This document shows positions 1-6,755 of a stretch of DNA of 7,477 bases, piece by piece. The stretch comes from Patescibacteria group bacterium. Its GTDB lineage: Bacteria > Patescibacteriota > Minisyncoccia > Minisyncoccales > JAHIOY01. A program made the translations under genes and the position numbers. Location of the stretch: the NCBI GenBank assembly GCA_018894495.1, contig JAHIOY010000117.1, forward strand, positions 1-7,477. Reading direction: 5' to 3'. The first letter of the stretch is position 1, and each line of letters opens with the position of its first letter. The notes under the pieces were generated by a model. That model had not been told where the DNA came from, ran no database searches, and was given only the letters and a program-made list of their open reading frames with translations.

Positions 1-3000
1 AATTGCCAAATTGGGAGGGATTTCGTACTCAATAATTTTTTCACCGCCTTTGGCGGGATCCCGCTTCGCGGGAGATTTAGCGTCTGGTTTAATTTTAATA
101 ATCCTTGCCGACGTAATTTCCAAAATTTTCCCGCTAACCGGGGAAATTTCTGCCTTTCCTCCGGGAATTCTGGCCTCAAAAATCTCTTGGACTCTCGGCA
201 AACCAAAAGTAATATCCCCTCCTCCGGCTACGCCGCCGGTATGAAAGGTTCTCATCGTCAGCTGGGTTCCCGGCTCCCCGATGGCCTGAGCCGCTACTAT
301 TCCCACTGCCTGGCCAGGTCTAACTAATTGATTTTTTCCTAAATCCCAACCATAGCACTTTTGACAAAGACCACGAATCGATTTGCAAGAAAGGGGCGAC
401 CTTACTTTAATTTTTTCGATTTTCTCTTCGGCTATTTTTCGGGCTTTTTCCCAATCTATTAACTCTCCCTTTTTAACAATATTTTTGCCTTTTGCTATTT
501 TACCTTTAACATCTTCCAGCGAGACCCTTCCCACAATTTTATAAACAAAGTCCTGGCCAATCTCGGCTGCATCTTCAAGAAAAATCTCTATTCCCTTTTC
601 ATCCCTGCAATCTTCTTCTAAAGTTATTGCGCTATGAGCAACCTCAACTAATCGGCGGGTCAAATAGCCGGCGGTTGACGTCCTGAGCGCGGTATCAGCC
701 GTTCCCTTTCTCGCTCCGTGGGTGGAAATAAAGTATTCCAAAACGCTCAAGCCCTCTTTATAGGAACTTTTCACCGGAAGCTCAATAATCTCTCCCATTG
801 GATTTATTACCAAGCCCTTCATTCCGCTCATTTGAACCGACTGAGCCCAAGACCCTCCCCTGGCGCCAGCATCAACCATTGAAAAGACGGCGCCATCCGG
901 AGGTAAGGTCGTTGGAATCAGCTTTTCAATCTCTGATTTTACCTTGGTCCAAACCTCGATTATTTTTGATTTTCTTTCTTCTCCGGAAAGAAAACCTTTT
1001 TTATAATAATTTTCAATTTGTTCAATTTCGTCTTCCGCTGCGGCGACAATTTTTGGTTTTTGAGGGGGAACAATTAAGTCGTCCATTCCCCAAGTTGCGC
1101 CGGAAAAAGTTGAATACTCAAAGCCCAAACTTTTGATTTTATCCAAAATTTCTCCCACTTTCTCTGCCGGATATTTTTCAATGAGCCTGGCAGCTATTTT
1201 TTCCAATTTTCTAACGTCAATTTTTTCATTTTGGAATGAAAAGTCATTTGGGAGGGCCTGATTGAAAATAATTCTGCCCACTGATGTCTCAATGAGCTTC
1301 CCTTTAAGACGAACCTTTATTTTGTCTTGGATACCGACAACGCCAAATTCCTCGGCTAAAATTGCTTCTTCTTTGTCGGAAAAAATTTTTAGTTCTTTTT
1401 TTAAGTCCGGCTTTGTTTTTGTTGTATAAAATCCTTTCGGATTTTGTAAACTTGTTGTATAAAATCCTTTCGGATTTTGTAAACTTGTCAGAAAATAACA
1501 ACCCAAAATAATATCTTGATAAAGAGTGGCAATTGGGGCGCCAGTAGCCGGCTTCAGTAAGTTTAAAATGGACAACATTATGTCTTTAGCTTCTCCTTGG
1601 GCTTCTTTTGAGAGCGGTAAGTGAACCGCCATCTGGTCGCCGTCAAAATCAGCATTAAAGGCCTTGCAAACTATAGGATGAACCCTTATTACTTCGCCTT
1701 CAACTAAAATAGGATAAAATGCCTGAATGCCGAGTCGGTGCAGAGTTGGAGCCCTATTTAACAAAACCAATTTATTTTTAACTACCTCTTCTAAAATAGC
1801 CCAAACCTCGTCGGTCTCTTCCTCAATCAGCCGCGAAGCTCCTCTGACGTTATAAGCCAATTCTTTATTCAAAATTTTTTGGAGCACAAAGGGCTTAAAC
1901 AATTCTAAAGCCATTTTTTTGGGAATCCCGCATTGGTCCAATTTTAATTCAGGACCAACCACGATAACCGACCTTCCGGAATAATCAACTCTTTTACCCA
2001 AAAGGTTTTGTCTAAAACGGCCCTGTTTCCCTTTAAGCATATCGGCCAGGGACTTTAAGAACCGTTTTCCGCCGGTCGTCGCTTGCGTTGTAACACCCCT
2101 CCTCATTCCATTATCAATCAGAGAATCAACTGCTTCTTGCAGCATTCTTTTTTCGTTTCTAACGATAACTTCTGGAGCATCTATTTCCAAGAGATATTTC
2201 AATCGGTTATTTCTATTTATAACTCGGCGATAGAGGTCATTTAGGTCCGAAGAAGCATAGCGGCCGCCATCCAATTGAACCATTGGTCTTAGGTCCGAAG
2301 GCAAAACGGGCAAGTTCGTTAAAAACATCCATTCTGGCTTTATTCCGAGCTTTTGCATATGCCGCAAAAGACTCAGGCGTCTTAAAAATTTTCTTCTTTC
2401 CGCTGGAACGGTTTCTTCAGATTTCTTTTCCAACTTTTCTAGTTCTTTTTTCAAATCAATTTTTGCAAAAATTTTCCGCAGGGTCTCGGCCCCGGACCCG
2501 GCTTCAAAAATTGTTCCATATTTAAGAGACAAGTCATAATACTCAATTTCAGAGATAATTTTTAAGGGCTTGATTAATAAGACCTCTTCTTTTGCCCTAT
2601 CTCTCGCTTCCTTGAGGGACTGTCCCTCTCCTGTCCCTGTCCTGTCCCCTTTTTTCGGTTCCTTCGTCGGCGGCTCAACTTTTAACTTTTCACTTTCCAG
2701 TTTCTCGAAAACTTTCGTTTTCAAGACAATAACTTTTAACTTTCCCTCGTATTCCTTTTCTATCTCTTCTAAAATCTTTTTCTTTTCTTCTTCTCTGACA
2801 TCGGTAATAATGTAAGCCGCAAAATAAATTACACTCTCTAACTGCTGCATTGGAATATCCAAAACCATGCCCATGCGCGAGGGCACTCCTCTCAAAAACC
2901 AAATATGGGAAACCGGGGAAGCCAATTTGATATGGCCCATTCTTTCTCTTCTCTTTTCTGACCTGGTTATTTCCACTCCGCATCGGTCGCAGACAATTTC

Positions 3001-3210
3001 TTTATACCTGATTCCTCTATATTTCCCGCAATAACATTGATAATTCTTTTCCGGCCCAAAAATCTTTTCGCAAAACAAGCCGTCTTTCTCAGCTCTTTGG
3101 GTCCGATAGTTGATGGTTTCGGGTTTCGTTACCTCGCCATGGCTCCAACTCAAAATATCCTCTGGCGAAGCCAATTTTATACGAATTGAATCTAAATCAG
3201 ATACGCGCAT
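1..3210 (-). CDS. rpoC: DNA-directed RNA polymerase subunit beta' (3' end beyond the window)
   Basis: Largest subunit of the core RNA polymerase; with beta it forms the catalytic centre and the clamp. The frame is open for 1070 codons from ATG at 3210 to base 1 and has no stop, so the C-terminal part is missing. Seen in order: N-terminal zinc site C59-x-C61 and C74-xx-C77, with the same spacing as E. coli C70/72/85/88; the catalytic motif NADFDGDQ at 519-526 (Mg-binding D521, D523, D525); the bridge helix near 820-855 (YFISTHGARKG); a second zinc site C868, C942, C949, C952 with exactly the E. coli spacing; and the trigger-loop start with M986 and H990. The start is chosen because MRVSDLDSIRIKLASPEDI matches the usual N-terminus; an ATG 27 bases upstream is blocked by an in-frame TAA. 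No Shine-Dalgarno is seen. It lies 84 bp after rpoB and is presumably cotranscribed. Oddities: four repeat-derived patches (residues about 157-178, 188-199, 575-596, 1046-1056), all in frame. Confidence 0.98.
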   Translation of the reverse strand, partial: MRVSDLDSIRIKLASPEDILSWSHGEVTKPETINYRTQRAEKDGLFCEKIFGPEKNYQCYCGKYRGIRYKEIVCDRCGVEITRSEKRRERMGHIKLASPVSHIWFLRGVPSRMGMVLDIPMQQLESVIYFAAYIITDVREEEKKKILEEIEKEYEGKLKVIVLKTKVFEKLESEKLKVEPPTKEPKKGDRTGTGEGQSLKEARDRAKEEVLLIKPLKIISEIEYYDLSLKYGTIFEAGSGAETLRKIFAKIDLKKELEKLEKKSEETVPAERRKFLRRLSLLRHMQKLGIKPEWMFLTNLPVLPSDLRPMVQLDGGRYASSDLNDLYRRVINRNNRLKYLLEIDAPEVIVRNEKRMLQEAVDSLIDNGMRRGVTTQATTGGKRFLKSLADMLKGKQGRFRQNLLGKRVDYSGRSVIVVGPELKLDQCGIPKKMALELFKPFVLQKILNKELAYNVRGASRLIEEETDEVWAILEEVVKNKLVLLNRAPTLHRLGIQAFYPILVEGEVIRVHPIVCKAFNADFDGDQMAVHLPLSKEAQGEAKDIMLSILNLLKPATGAPIATLYQDIILGCYFLTSLQNPKGFYTTSLQNPKGFYTTKTKPDLKKELKIFSDKEEAILAEEFGVVGIQDKIKVRLKGKLIETSVGRIIFNQALPNDFSFQNEKIDVRKLEKIAARLIEKYPAEKVGEILDKIKSLGFEYSTFSGATWGMDDLIVPPQKPKIVAAAEDEIEQIENYYKKGFLSGEERKSKIIEVWTKVKSEIEKLIPTTLPPDGAVFSMVDAGARGGSWAQSVQMSGMKGLVINPMGEIIELPVKSSYKEGLSVLEYFISTHGARKGTADTALRTSTAGYLTRRLVEVAHSAITLEEDCRDEKGIEIFLEDAAEIGQDFVYKIVGRVSLEDVKGKIAKGKNIVKKGELIDWEKARKIAEEKIEKIKVRSPLSCKSIRGLCQKCYGWDLGKNQLVRPGQAVGIVAAQAIGEPGTQLTMRTFHTGGVAGGGDITFGLPRVQEIFEARIPGGKAEISPVSGKILEITSARIIKIKPDAKSPAKRDPAKGGEKIIEYEIPPNLAI
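44..73 (-). repeat. Two adjoining GC-rich palindromes inside rpoC
   Basis: Plus strand: CCGCC-TTT-GGCGG (44-56) overlaps GCGGGATCCCGC (53-64), followed by TCCCGC-TTC-GCGGGA (59-73). Each can form a hairpin with a 3-base loop, and the middle one is a perfect 12-bp palindrome. They are in frame and encode SPAKRDPAKGG (beta' residues 1046-1056), between a KIKP segment and IIEYEIPP, where I judge beta' to be variable. Local GC is far above the surrounding gene, which suggests an inserted repetitive palindrome; this is inference until other genomic copies are found. Confidence 0.6.
1419..1488 (-). repeat. 33-bp in-frame tandem duplication with hairpins in rpoC
   Basis: Two exact 33-bp units at 1421-1453 and 1454-1486, with the match extending to 1419-1488. 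Each encodes TSLQNPKGFYT, so beta' residues 575-585 and 586-596 are identical. Each unit contains a 7-bp inverted repeat, AAAATCC and GGATTTT, separated by four bases that read GAAA on the coding (minus) strand, so the mRNA could form two GNRA-loop hairpins. The site follows the conserved GCYFLT segment after the catalytic loop and precedes IFSDKEEAILAEEFG, a place where I judge beta' length to vary. The two units show no difference, which suggests a recent duplication or ongoing homogenisation. Confidence 0.9.
2614..2649 (-). repeat. GGGACAG-type palindrome and short repeats in rpoC
   Basis: On the plus strand GAGGGAC-T-GTCCCTC (2614-2628) is a palindrome with 7-bp arms, followed by overlapping CCTGTCCC words (2630-2649). 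In frame this encodes GDRTGTGEGQSL (beta' 188-199), a low-complexity Gly/Thr patch unlike the charged helices around it. It sits in the N-terminal part of beta' between IIYFAAYIITDV-type and LPVLPSDLRP-type conserved blocks, a region variable in length among bacteria. Inserted repetitive DNA is the likely source; slippage of a short word is the alternative. Confidence 0.6.
2677..2704 (-). repeat. Lysine-rich DNA word, rpoC copy
   Basis: This 28-bp stretch matches 4657-4684 in rpoB at 26 positions and is read in the same frame in both genes (KLESEKLKV, beta' residues 170-178). A shorter copy of its core, AAGTTAAAAGTT on the coding strand, occurs 54 bp away at 2731-2742 (KLKV, residues 157-160). 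Identity at the DNA level, rather than only in charged protein sequence, points to a dispersed repeat instead of convergence. It lies just upstream (on the coding strand) of the GGGACAG patch. Confidence 0.5.
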
Positions 3211-3215
3211 AAATT

Positions 3216-3341
3216 AATCAACGAATATCGAATTCATTACGAATTTACGAATAAACGAATTAAGGAAAATGAAAGTTTCTGGAGATTATAATCGTTATTC
3301 GCTTATTCGTTTATTCGAAACAGATTCGTTATTCGTTGATT
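3216..3341. repeat. CGAAT-rich inverted repeat at the rpoB-rpoC junction
   Basis: The left arm (3216-3261) carries five CGAAT words and the right arm (about 3296-3341) carries five ATTCG words. Perfect pairing blocks are 3216-3227 with 3330-3341 (12 bp) and 3248-3260 with 3305-3317 (13 bp). The structure contains the whole rpoB stop region, codes the last ~14 residues of beta and fills most of the spacer up to 6 bases before rpoC. On mRNA it could fold into a long AU-rich stem between the two cistrons. No U-tract follows, so it does not look like an intrinsic terminator, which would be harmful here. Either a genomic repeat element or a structure affecting rpoC translation or mRNA processing. 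Confidence 0.75.
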
Positions 3342-6300
3342 TTTTCTCCTTCACTTCCACACTAAGCCCCAGCGACTTAAGTTCTGCTACCAATAAATTA
3401 AACGATGACGGTAAATTTGGGTTTTTTATTTCTTCTCCTTTTAAAATTGCATTGTAAGCTGCCGCTCTTCCCGAAACATCGTCTGATTTTATGGTTAACA
3501 TTTCCTGAAGAATATTAGCCGCCCCGTATCCCTCCAAAGCCCAAACTTCCATTTCTCCGAATCTCTGACCACCAAATTGCGCTTTTCCGCCCAATGGCTG
3601 CTGGGTTATTAAAGAATAAGGGCCAATTGAGCGCATATGAATTTTATCTTCAACCATATGAATTAATTTCATCATATAGATATAGCCAACAGTGATTTTT
3701 TTTGGAAAAGGCAAGCCGGTTCTGCCGTCAAAGAGCCTAACCTTTCCATCTTCGGGAAGACCGGCCCTTTTTAATTCGGCTTTAATATCTTTTTCATTTG
3801 CTCCGGATAAAGCCGGAGAAACGGCAATATAGCCCAATTTTTTAGCTGCCCAACCTAAATGGGTCTCTAAAATTTGACCCAGATTCATCCTGGAAATGAC
3901 GCTGAGAGGATTTAAAATCATATCAACCGGAGTTCCGTCTTCCATAAAGGGCATTTCTTCAACTGACAAAATCTTAGAAATAACTCCTTTGTTTCCGTGG
4001 CGGCCGGCCAGTTTATCCCCGGCTCGAATTTTCCTCAGTTCGGCTACCTCAACTTCAATTTTTTTTATAACCCCGGGGTTTAACTTATGACCCGAGTCCC
4101 GCGAAAAAACCTTCACCCCTATCACCATTCCTTCTTTCCCGTGTTCCATTCTTAAAGAAGTATCCTTTACGTCTTTTGCTTTTTCGCCAAAAATTGCCCT
4201 CAAGAGCCGTTCTTCTGCGGTTAATTCCGCTTCTCCTTTTGGCGAAATTTTACCGACCAAAATGTCGTTTGGTCCGACTTTAGCGCCGATCCTAACCACC
4301 CCCTCTTCATCTAAATCCTTTAATTTTTCCTCGCCAACATTGGGAATATCGCTCGTTGTAATTTCAGGCCCCAACTTCGTGTCTCTAACGTCGCAACTAA
4401 AATTCTCTGTATGAATTGAAGTAAAAACATCGTTTTCAACCAATCGTTCTGAAATCAAAATTGCATCCTCAAAATTCCCTCCTCGCCAAGGCAGGAAGGC
4501 AACTAAAATATTTCTTCCCAAAGCCAGCCACCCCTTATTAATCGCCGCTCCGTCAGCCAAAATGTCGCCCTTTTTAACTGTCTGCTCGGGTTTAACAATC
4601 GGTCTTTGATGAAAACAGGTGTATTGATTGGTTCTGATAAATGTCTTTAAGTTATAAACTTTTAACTTTTCTTTTTCCAGTTTCAACTTTATTGTAATTT
4701 GGTTCGCATCCACTTTAAAAACCTTGCCGTCTTCCTCGGCGACCACTTCTTGTCCCGAGTCCCTGGCCACCCTTTCTTCAATTCCGGTGCAAACAAAAGG
4801 TATCTCTGGCTGAATCAAGGGAACGGATTGCCTCTGCATATTGGAACCCATCAATGCCCTGTTGGCATCGTCATTTTGGACAAAAGGAATCAGAGAAGTA
4901 GCAATTGAAATTGATTGCTCGGAGGAAACGTCAATCCTGTCAATTTTCTTTTTGTCCATTAAGCCCGGCTCCCCCAACACCCTTGCCTCCACTTCTTTGG
5001 GAATAATATTTCCCTGCTTGTCTATTAACACTCCACCGGAAGCGATATTTAATTTTTCTTCTTCGTAGGCATTTAAATATTGAATTTCCGATGTCACTTT
5101 GCCGTCTTTGACTCGGAAATAAGGGGTCTCAATAAAGCCGTAAGGATTAATTCTGGCAAAAGAAGCTAAGTGGCCAACCAAACCAATATTCGGTCCTTCC
5201 GGGGTCTGGATGGGACAAATTCTTCCATAGTGAGATGGCTGAACGTCTCTAACTTCAAAGCCAGCCCTTTCTCGCGCCAAACCGCCGGGTCCCGTGGCTG
5301 ATACCCTTCTTTTATGTTCTAATTCAGCTAAGGGATTTTCATTATCCATAAACTGGCAAATTTGAGATGAGGTAAAAAATTCTTTAACCACTGCCATTAA
5401 TGGTCGAGGGTTGAGCAATTGAATCGGAGTCAAAGTCCAAATATCAAGAGTGGACATTCGGTCTTTAATTATCCTTGCCATTCTCGTAAAACCAACCCTC
5501 AATCGGTTTATCAAAAGTTCGTTTAAATGCCTTACCCTTCTGTTTCCCAAATGGTCAATTTGATCCGGTTTTGCTTTAGGGTCATTATTAAGGCGAATAA
5601 TCTCCCTTATAACAGCAATGACATCTTCTGACTTGAGCACCCTGTCTCGAACAGTAATCTCTTCGTTTTGGATTTCGGATTTTTTAAGTTCCGGCAGCCG
5701 CTGCCACATTCTCCACCTCCCCACTTTAGAAATGTCATATCTTTCAAAATTGAAAAACATATTTTCTATTAGCTCCCGAGCTGTCTCTGGGCTGGCCAAA
5801 TCGCCCGGCCTCAAACGGCTGTAAATTTCAACCGCTGCTTCGTCGCGGTTTTTTGCTGTGTCCTTTTTTAAGGTCTCTTCTATATATTTTGTCTCTCCCT
5901 TGTCTAAGTCGCTAAATTTTTCTTTTATTGTCTCTTCCTTTTCAATCCCGAGCGCCTTTAATAGGGTTGTAACCGAAATTTTTCGCCGGCGGTCTATCTT
6001 CGCGCTAATAAAACCCGATGGCTCTGTTTCAAATTCAAGCCAAGCTCCCCTGTTTGGAATTAGTTTTGCGCCAAAATAGTTTTTCCCCGCAATATTTTCG
6101 GCCATAAAGAAAGCCCCGGGCGAGCGAATCAGTTGAGATATGGCAACCCTTTCTACGCTGTTGATAATAAAAGTTCCCCTCTCATTCATTAGGGGAAAGT
6201 CGCATAAAAAAATCTCCTGTTCTTTGGTCTCTTTTGTTTTTAAATTGACCAATCTCACCCTGACCCGGAGCGGGGCTTCGTAAGAATCGTTGTTGAGTCT

Positions 6301-6528
6301 TGCCTCTAAATCGTTTTTATATTTTGGCTCACCGAGATTATAATCCAAAAAATAAAGCTCAAGCTCCTTGCCGGTATAATCGCGAATAGGAGAAATCTCC
6401 GTTAATAGTTCTTTTAGGTCGCGCTCCCAAAATGATTTCCAGCTTTCTCGCTGAATTGACAACAAATAGGGCAGGGGAAGAGAGACCTTTGATTTAGAGA
6501 AATTTTTTATCTTTACAAGTTCTTGCAT
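3295..6528 (-). CDS. rpoB: DNA-directed RNA polymerase subunit beta
   Basis: Second-largest core RNAP subunit, forming the opposite jaw, the fork loops and part of the active site. From ATG at 6528 it has 1077 residues, shorter than E. coli beta (1342) because the large lineage insertions between conserved blocks are absent. Visible landmarks (ATG numbering): the rifampicin-binding cluster near 386-413 (SSQICQFMDNENPL, then HKRRVSATGPGGLARERAGFEVRD); the PIQTPEGPNIGL block; FLPWRGGNFEDAILISERLV; DTKLGPEITTSDIPNVGE; the NTP-contacting lysines K839 and K847 in GDKLAGRHGNKG; and the C-terminal GGKAQFGGQRFGEMEVWALE leading into the beta' interface. A TTG at 6546 would add six residues (MLIFFI), but ATG-QELVKIKNF better fits a normal N-terminus. 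Neither start has a clear ribosome binding site. The last ~14 residues (STNNESVSNKRISE) are encoded by the right arm of an inverted repeat that also supplies the stop. A sigma70-type promoter lies about 60-85 bp upstream. Confidence 0.98.
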   Translation of the reverse strand: MQELVKIKNFSKSKVSLPLPYLLSIQRESWKSFWERDLKELLTEISPIRDYTGKELELYFLDYNLGEPKYKNDLEARLNNDSYEAPLRVRVRLVNLKTKETKEQEIFLCDFPLMNERGTFIINSVERVAISQLIRSPGAFFMAENIAGKNYFGAKLIPNRGAWLEFETEPSGFISAKIDRRRKISVTTLLKALGIEKEETIKEKFSDLDKGETKYIEETLKKDTAKNRDEAAVEIYSRLRPGDLASPETARELIENMFFNFERYDISKVGRWRMWQRLPELKKSEIQNEEITVRDRVLKSEDVIAVIREIIRLNNDPKAKPDQIDHLGNRRVRHLNELLINRLRVGFTRMARIIKDRMSTLDIWTLTPIQLLNPRPLMAVVKEFFTSSQICQFMDNENPLAELEHKRRVSATGPGGLARERAGFEVRDVQPSHYGRICPIQTPEGPNIGLVGHLASFARINPYGFIETPYFRVKDGKVTSEIQYLNAYEEEKLNIASGGVLIDKQGNIIPKEVEARVLGEPGLMDKKKIDRIDVSSEQSISIATSLIPFVQNDDANRALMGSNMQRQSVPLIQPEIPFVCTGIEERVARDSGQEVVAEEDGKVFKVDANQITIKLKLEKEKLKVYNLKTFIRTNQYTCFHQRPIVKPEQTVKKGDILADGAAINKGWLALGRNILVAFLPWRGGNFEDAILISERLVENDVFTSIHTENFSCDVRDTKLGPEITTSDIPNVGEEKLKDLDEEGVVRIGAKVGPNDILVGKISPKGEAELTAEERLLRAIFGEKAKDVKDTSLRMEHGKEGMVIGVKVFSRDSGHKLNPGVIKKIEVEVAELRKIRAGDKLAGRHGNKGVISKILSVEEMPFMEDGTPVDMILNPLSVISRMNLGQILETHLGWAAKKLGYIAVSPALSGANEKDIKAELKRAGLPEDGKVRLFDGRTGLPFPKKITVGYIYMMKLIHMVEDKIHMRSIGPYSLITQQPLGGKAQFGGQRFGEMEVWALEGYGAANILQEMLTIKSDDVSGRAAAYNAILKGEEIKNPNLPSSFNLLVAELKSLGLSVEVKEKKSTNNESVSNKRISE
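4657..4684 (-). repeat. Lysine-rich DNA word, rpoB copy
   Basis: Partner of 2677-2704, 26 of 28 bases identical, in the same frame. It encodes KLEKEKLKV in beta (about residues 616-624 from the ATG), between ITIK and YNLKTFIRTNQ, where E. coli beta has an unrelated hydrophilic linker of similar size. The two differences change one codon (Ser in beta', Lys here). Confidence 0.5.
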
Positions 6529-6544
6529 AATGAAGAAAATAAGC

Positions 6545-6566
6545 AAAAAAAACCCCTGACTCGGGA
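6545..6566 (-). promoter_or_regulatory. Weak stem plus T8 tract in the rpoB leader
   Basis: On the coding strand, TCCC (6566-6563), a 6-base loop and GGGG (6556-6553) are followed directly by eight Ts (6552-6545), ending 16 bases before the rpoB ATG. The order resembles an attenuator, but the stem is only four pairs with one wobble, so termination there is doubtful. It may simply be a T-rich untranslated leader. Confidence 0.2.
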
Positions 6567-6584
6567 GAGTTAATTTTCATTTTA

Positions 6585-6613
6585 AATTTACTCTTTATTC
6601 TTTGGGCTGTCAA
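6585..6613 (-). promoter_or_regulatory. Sigma70-type promoter for rpoB-rpoC
   Basis: On the minus strand, a perfect -35 box TTGACA (6613-6608) is followed after exactly 17 bp by TAAATT (6590-6585), a 4/6 match to TATAAT. Transcription would start near 6578, giving a leader of about 50 nt before the rpoB ATG at 6528. It is the only consensus-like -35 with correct spacing that I saw in the gap upstream of rpoB. The -35 box is embedded in ACCCCTTGAC (6618-6609), which forms an imperfect inverted repeat with ACCCCTGAC on the plus strand at 6552-6560. Confidence 0.6.
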
Positions 6614-6621
6614 GGGGTATG

Positions 6622-6663
6622 ATGTAGAGGTCTAACCCCTACATATTCACCTCTACATATTCA
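6622..6663. repeat. Tandem and inverted 10-14 bp repeats upstream of the rpoB promoter
   Basis: ATGTAGAGGT (6622-6631) is inverted perfectly at 6649-6658 (ACCTCTACAT) and nearly at 6635-6644 (ACCCCTACAT, one mismatch, a G-U pair if transcribed to the left). The last two form a 14-bp tandem repeat, 6636-6649 and 6650-6663, 13 of 14 identical. The nearest pair gives a 10-bp hairpin with a 3-base loop. It sits just upstream of the rpoB -35 box, where an activator or repressor could bind, but it equally fits a mobile palindromic repeat. Confidence 0.7.
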
Positions 6664-6678
6664 TTCCTTTTTTCGATT

Positions 6679-6703
6679 AAAAATGGTGCGCGTCCCTATT
6701 TTT
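6679..6703. repeat. REP-like word in the rpoB upstream gap
   Basis: A run AAAAATGG-TGCGCGTCCC-TATTTTT flanked by A- and T-rich ends. It resembles, from memory, the GGGAC(AG)ACACC-type words of REP sequences linked to Y1 (IS200-like) transposases, and shares GGGAC with the patch at 2614-2649. No second copy exists in the window, so the call is tentative. Confidence 0.25.
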
Positions 6704-6712
6704 ATTTGTTTA

Positions 6713-6755
6713 AAAATGCTTATGTTGACGTCTGACGTCAACATAAAGGCATTTT
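6713..6755 (-). terminator. Long perfect hairpin, possible terminator before the rpoB promoter
   Basis: TTATGTTGACGTC (6720-6732), one T, then GACGTCAACATAA (6734-6746): a perfect 13-bp stem with a 1-3 base loop. AAAATGC (6713-6719) pairs with GCATTTT (6749-6755) after a 2-base bulge, adding seven pairs. Read on the minus strand it ends in GCATTTTTA, a modest T-run, so it could end transcription of the ORF at 6827-7180 before rpoB. The short U-tract and near-perfect symmetry also fit a repetitive palindrome element. Confidence 0.5.

Noticed and set aside
798..1136. Plus-strand ORF of 112 codons opposite rpoC, and similar shorter plus-strand frames across 11-6079
   Set aside because: They lie antisense to the securely identified rpoC and rpoB frames, have no recognisable domains and show the composition expected of a shadow frame.
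1304..1501. Minus-strand 65-codon frame containing a repeated FTKSERILYNK
   Set aside because: It is the out-of-frame reading of the 33-bp tandem repeat within rpoC; the rpoC frame is open through the region.
2690..2983. Minus-strand 97-codon frame inside rpoC
   Set aside because: Same strand but a different frame from rpoC; no independent start context or motifs.
1..3210. Possibility that rpoC is broken, since repeats interrupt it
   Set aside because: Codon-by-codon reading from 3210 to 1 shows no stop or frameshift, and all catalytic and zinc residues are intact.
3801..3818. CTCCGG / CCGGAG inverted repeat in rpoB
   Set aside because: Short 6-bp arms over ordinary coding sequence (PALSGANE); not distinguishable from chance.
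4069..4080. Perfect 12-bp palindrome AACCCCGGGGTT in rpoB
   Set aside because: It encodes the native NPGV segment, and one or two 12-bp palindromes are expected by chance in 7.5 kb.
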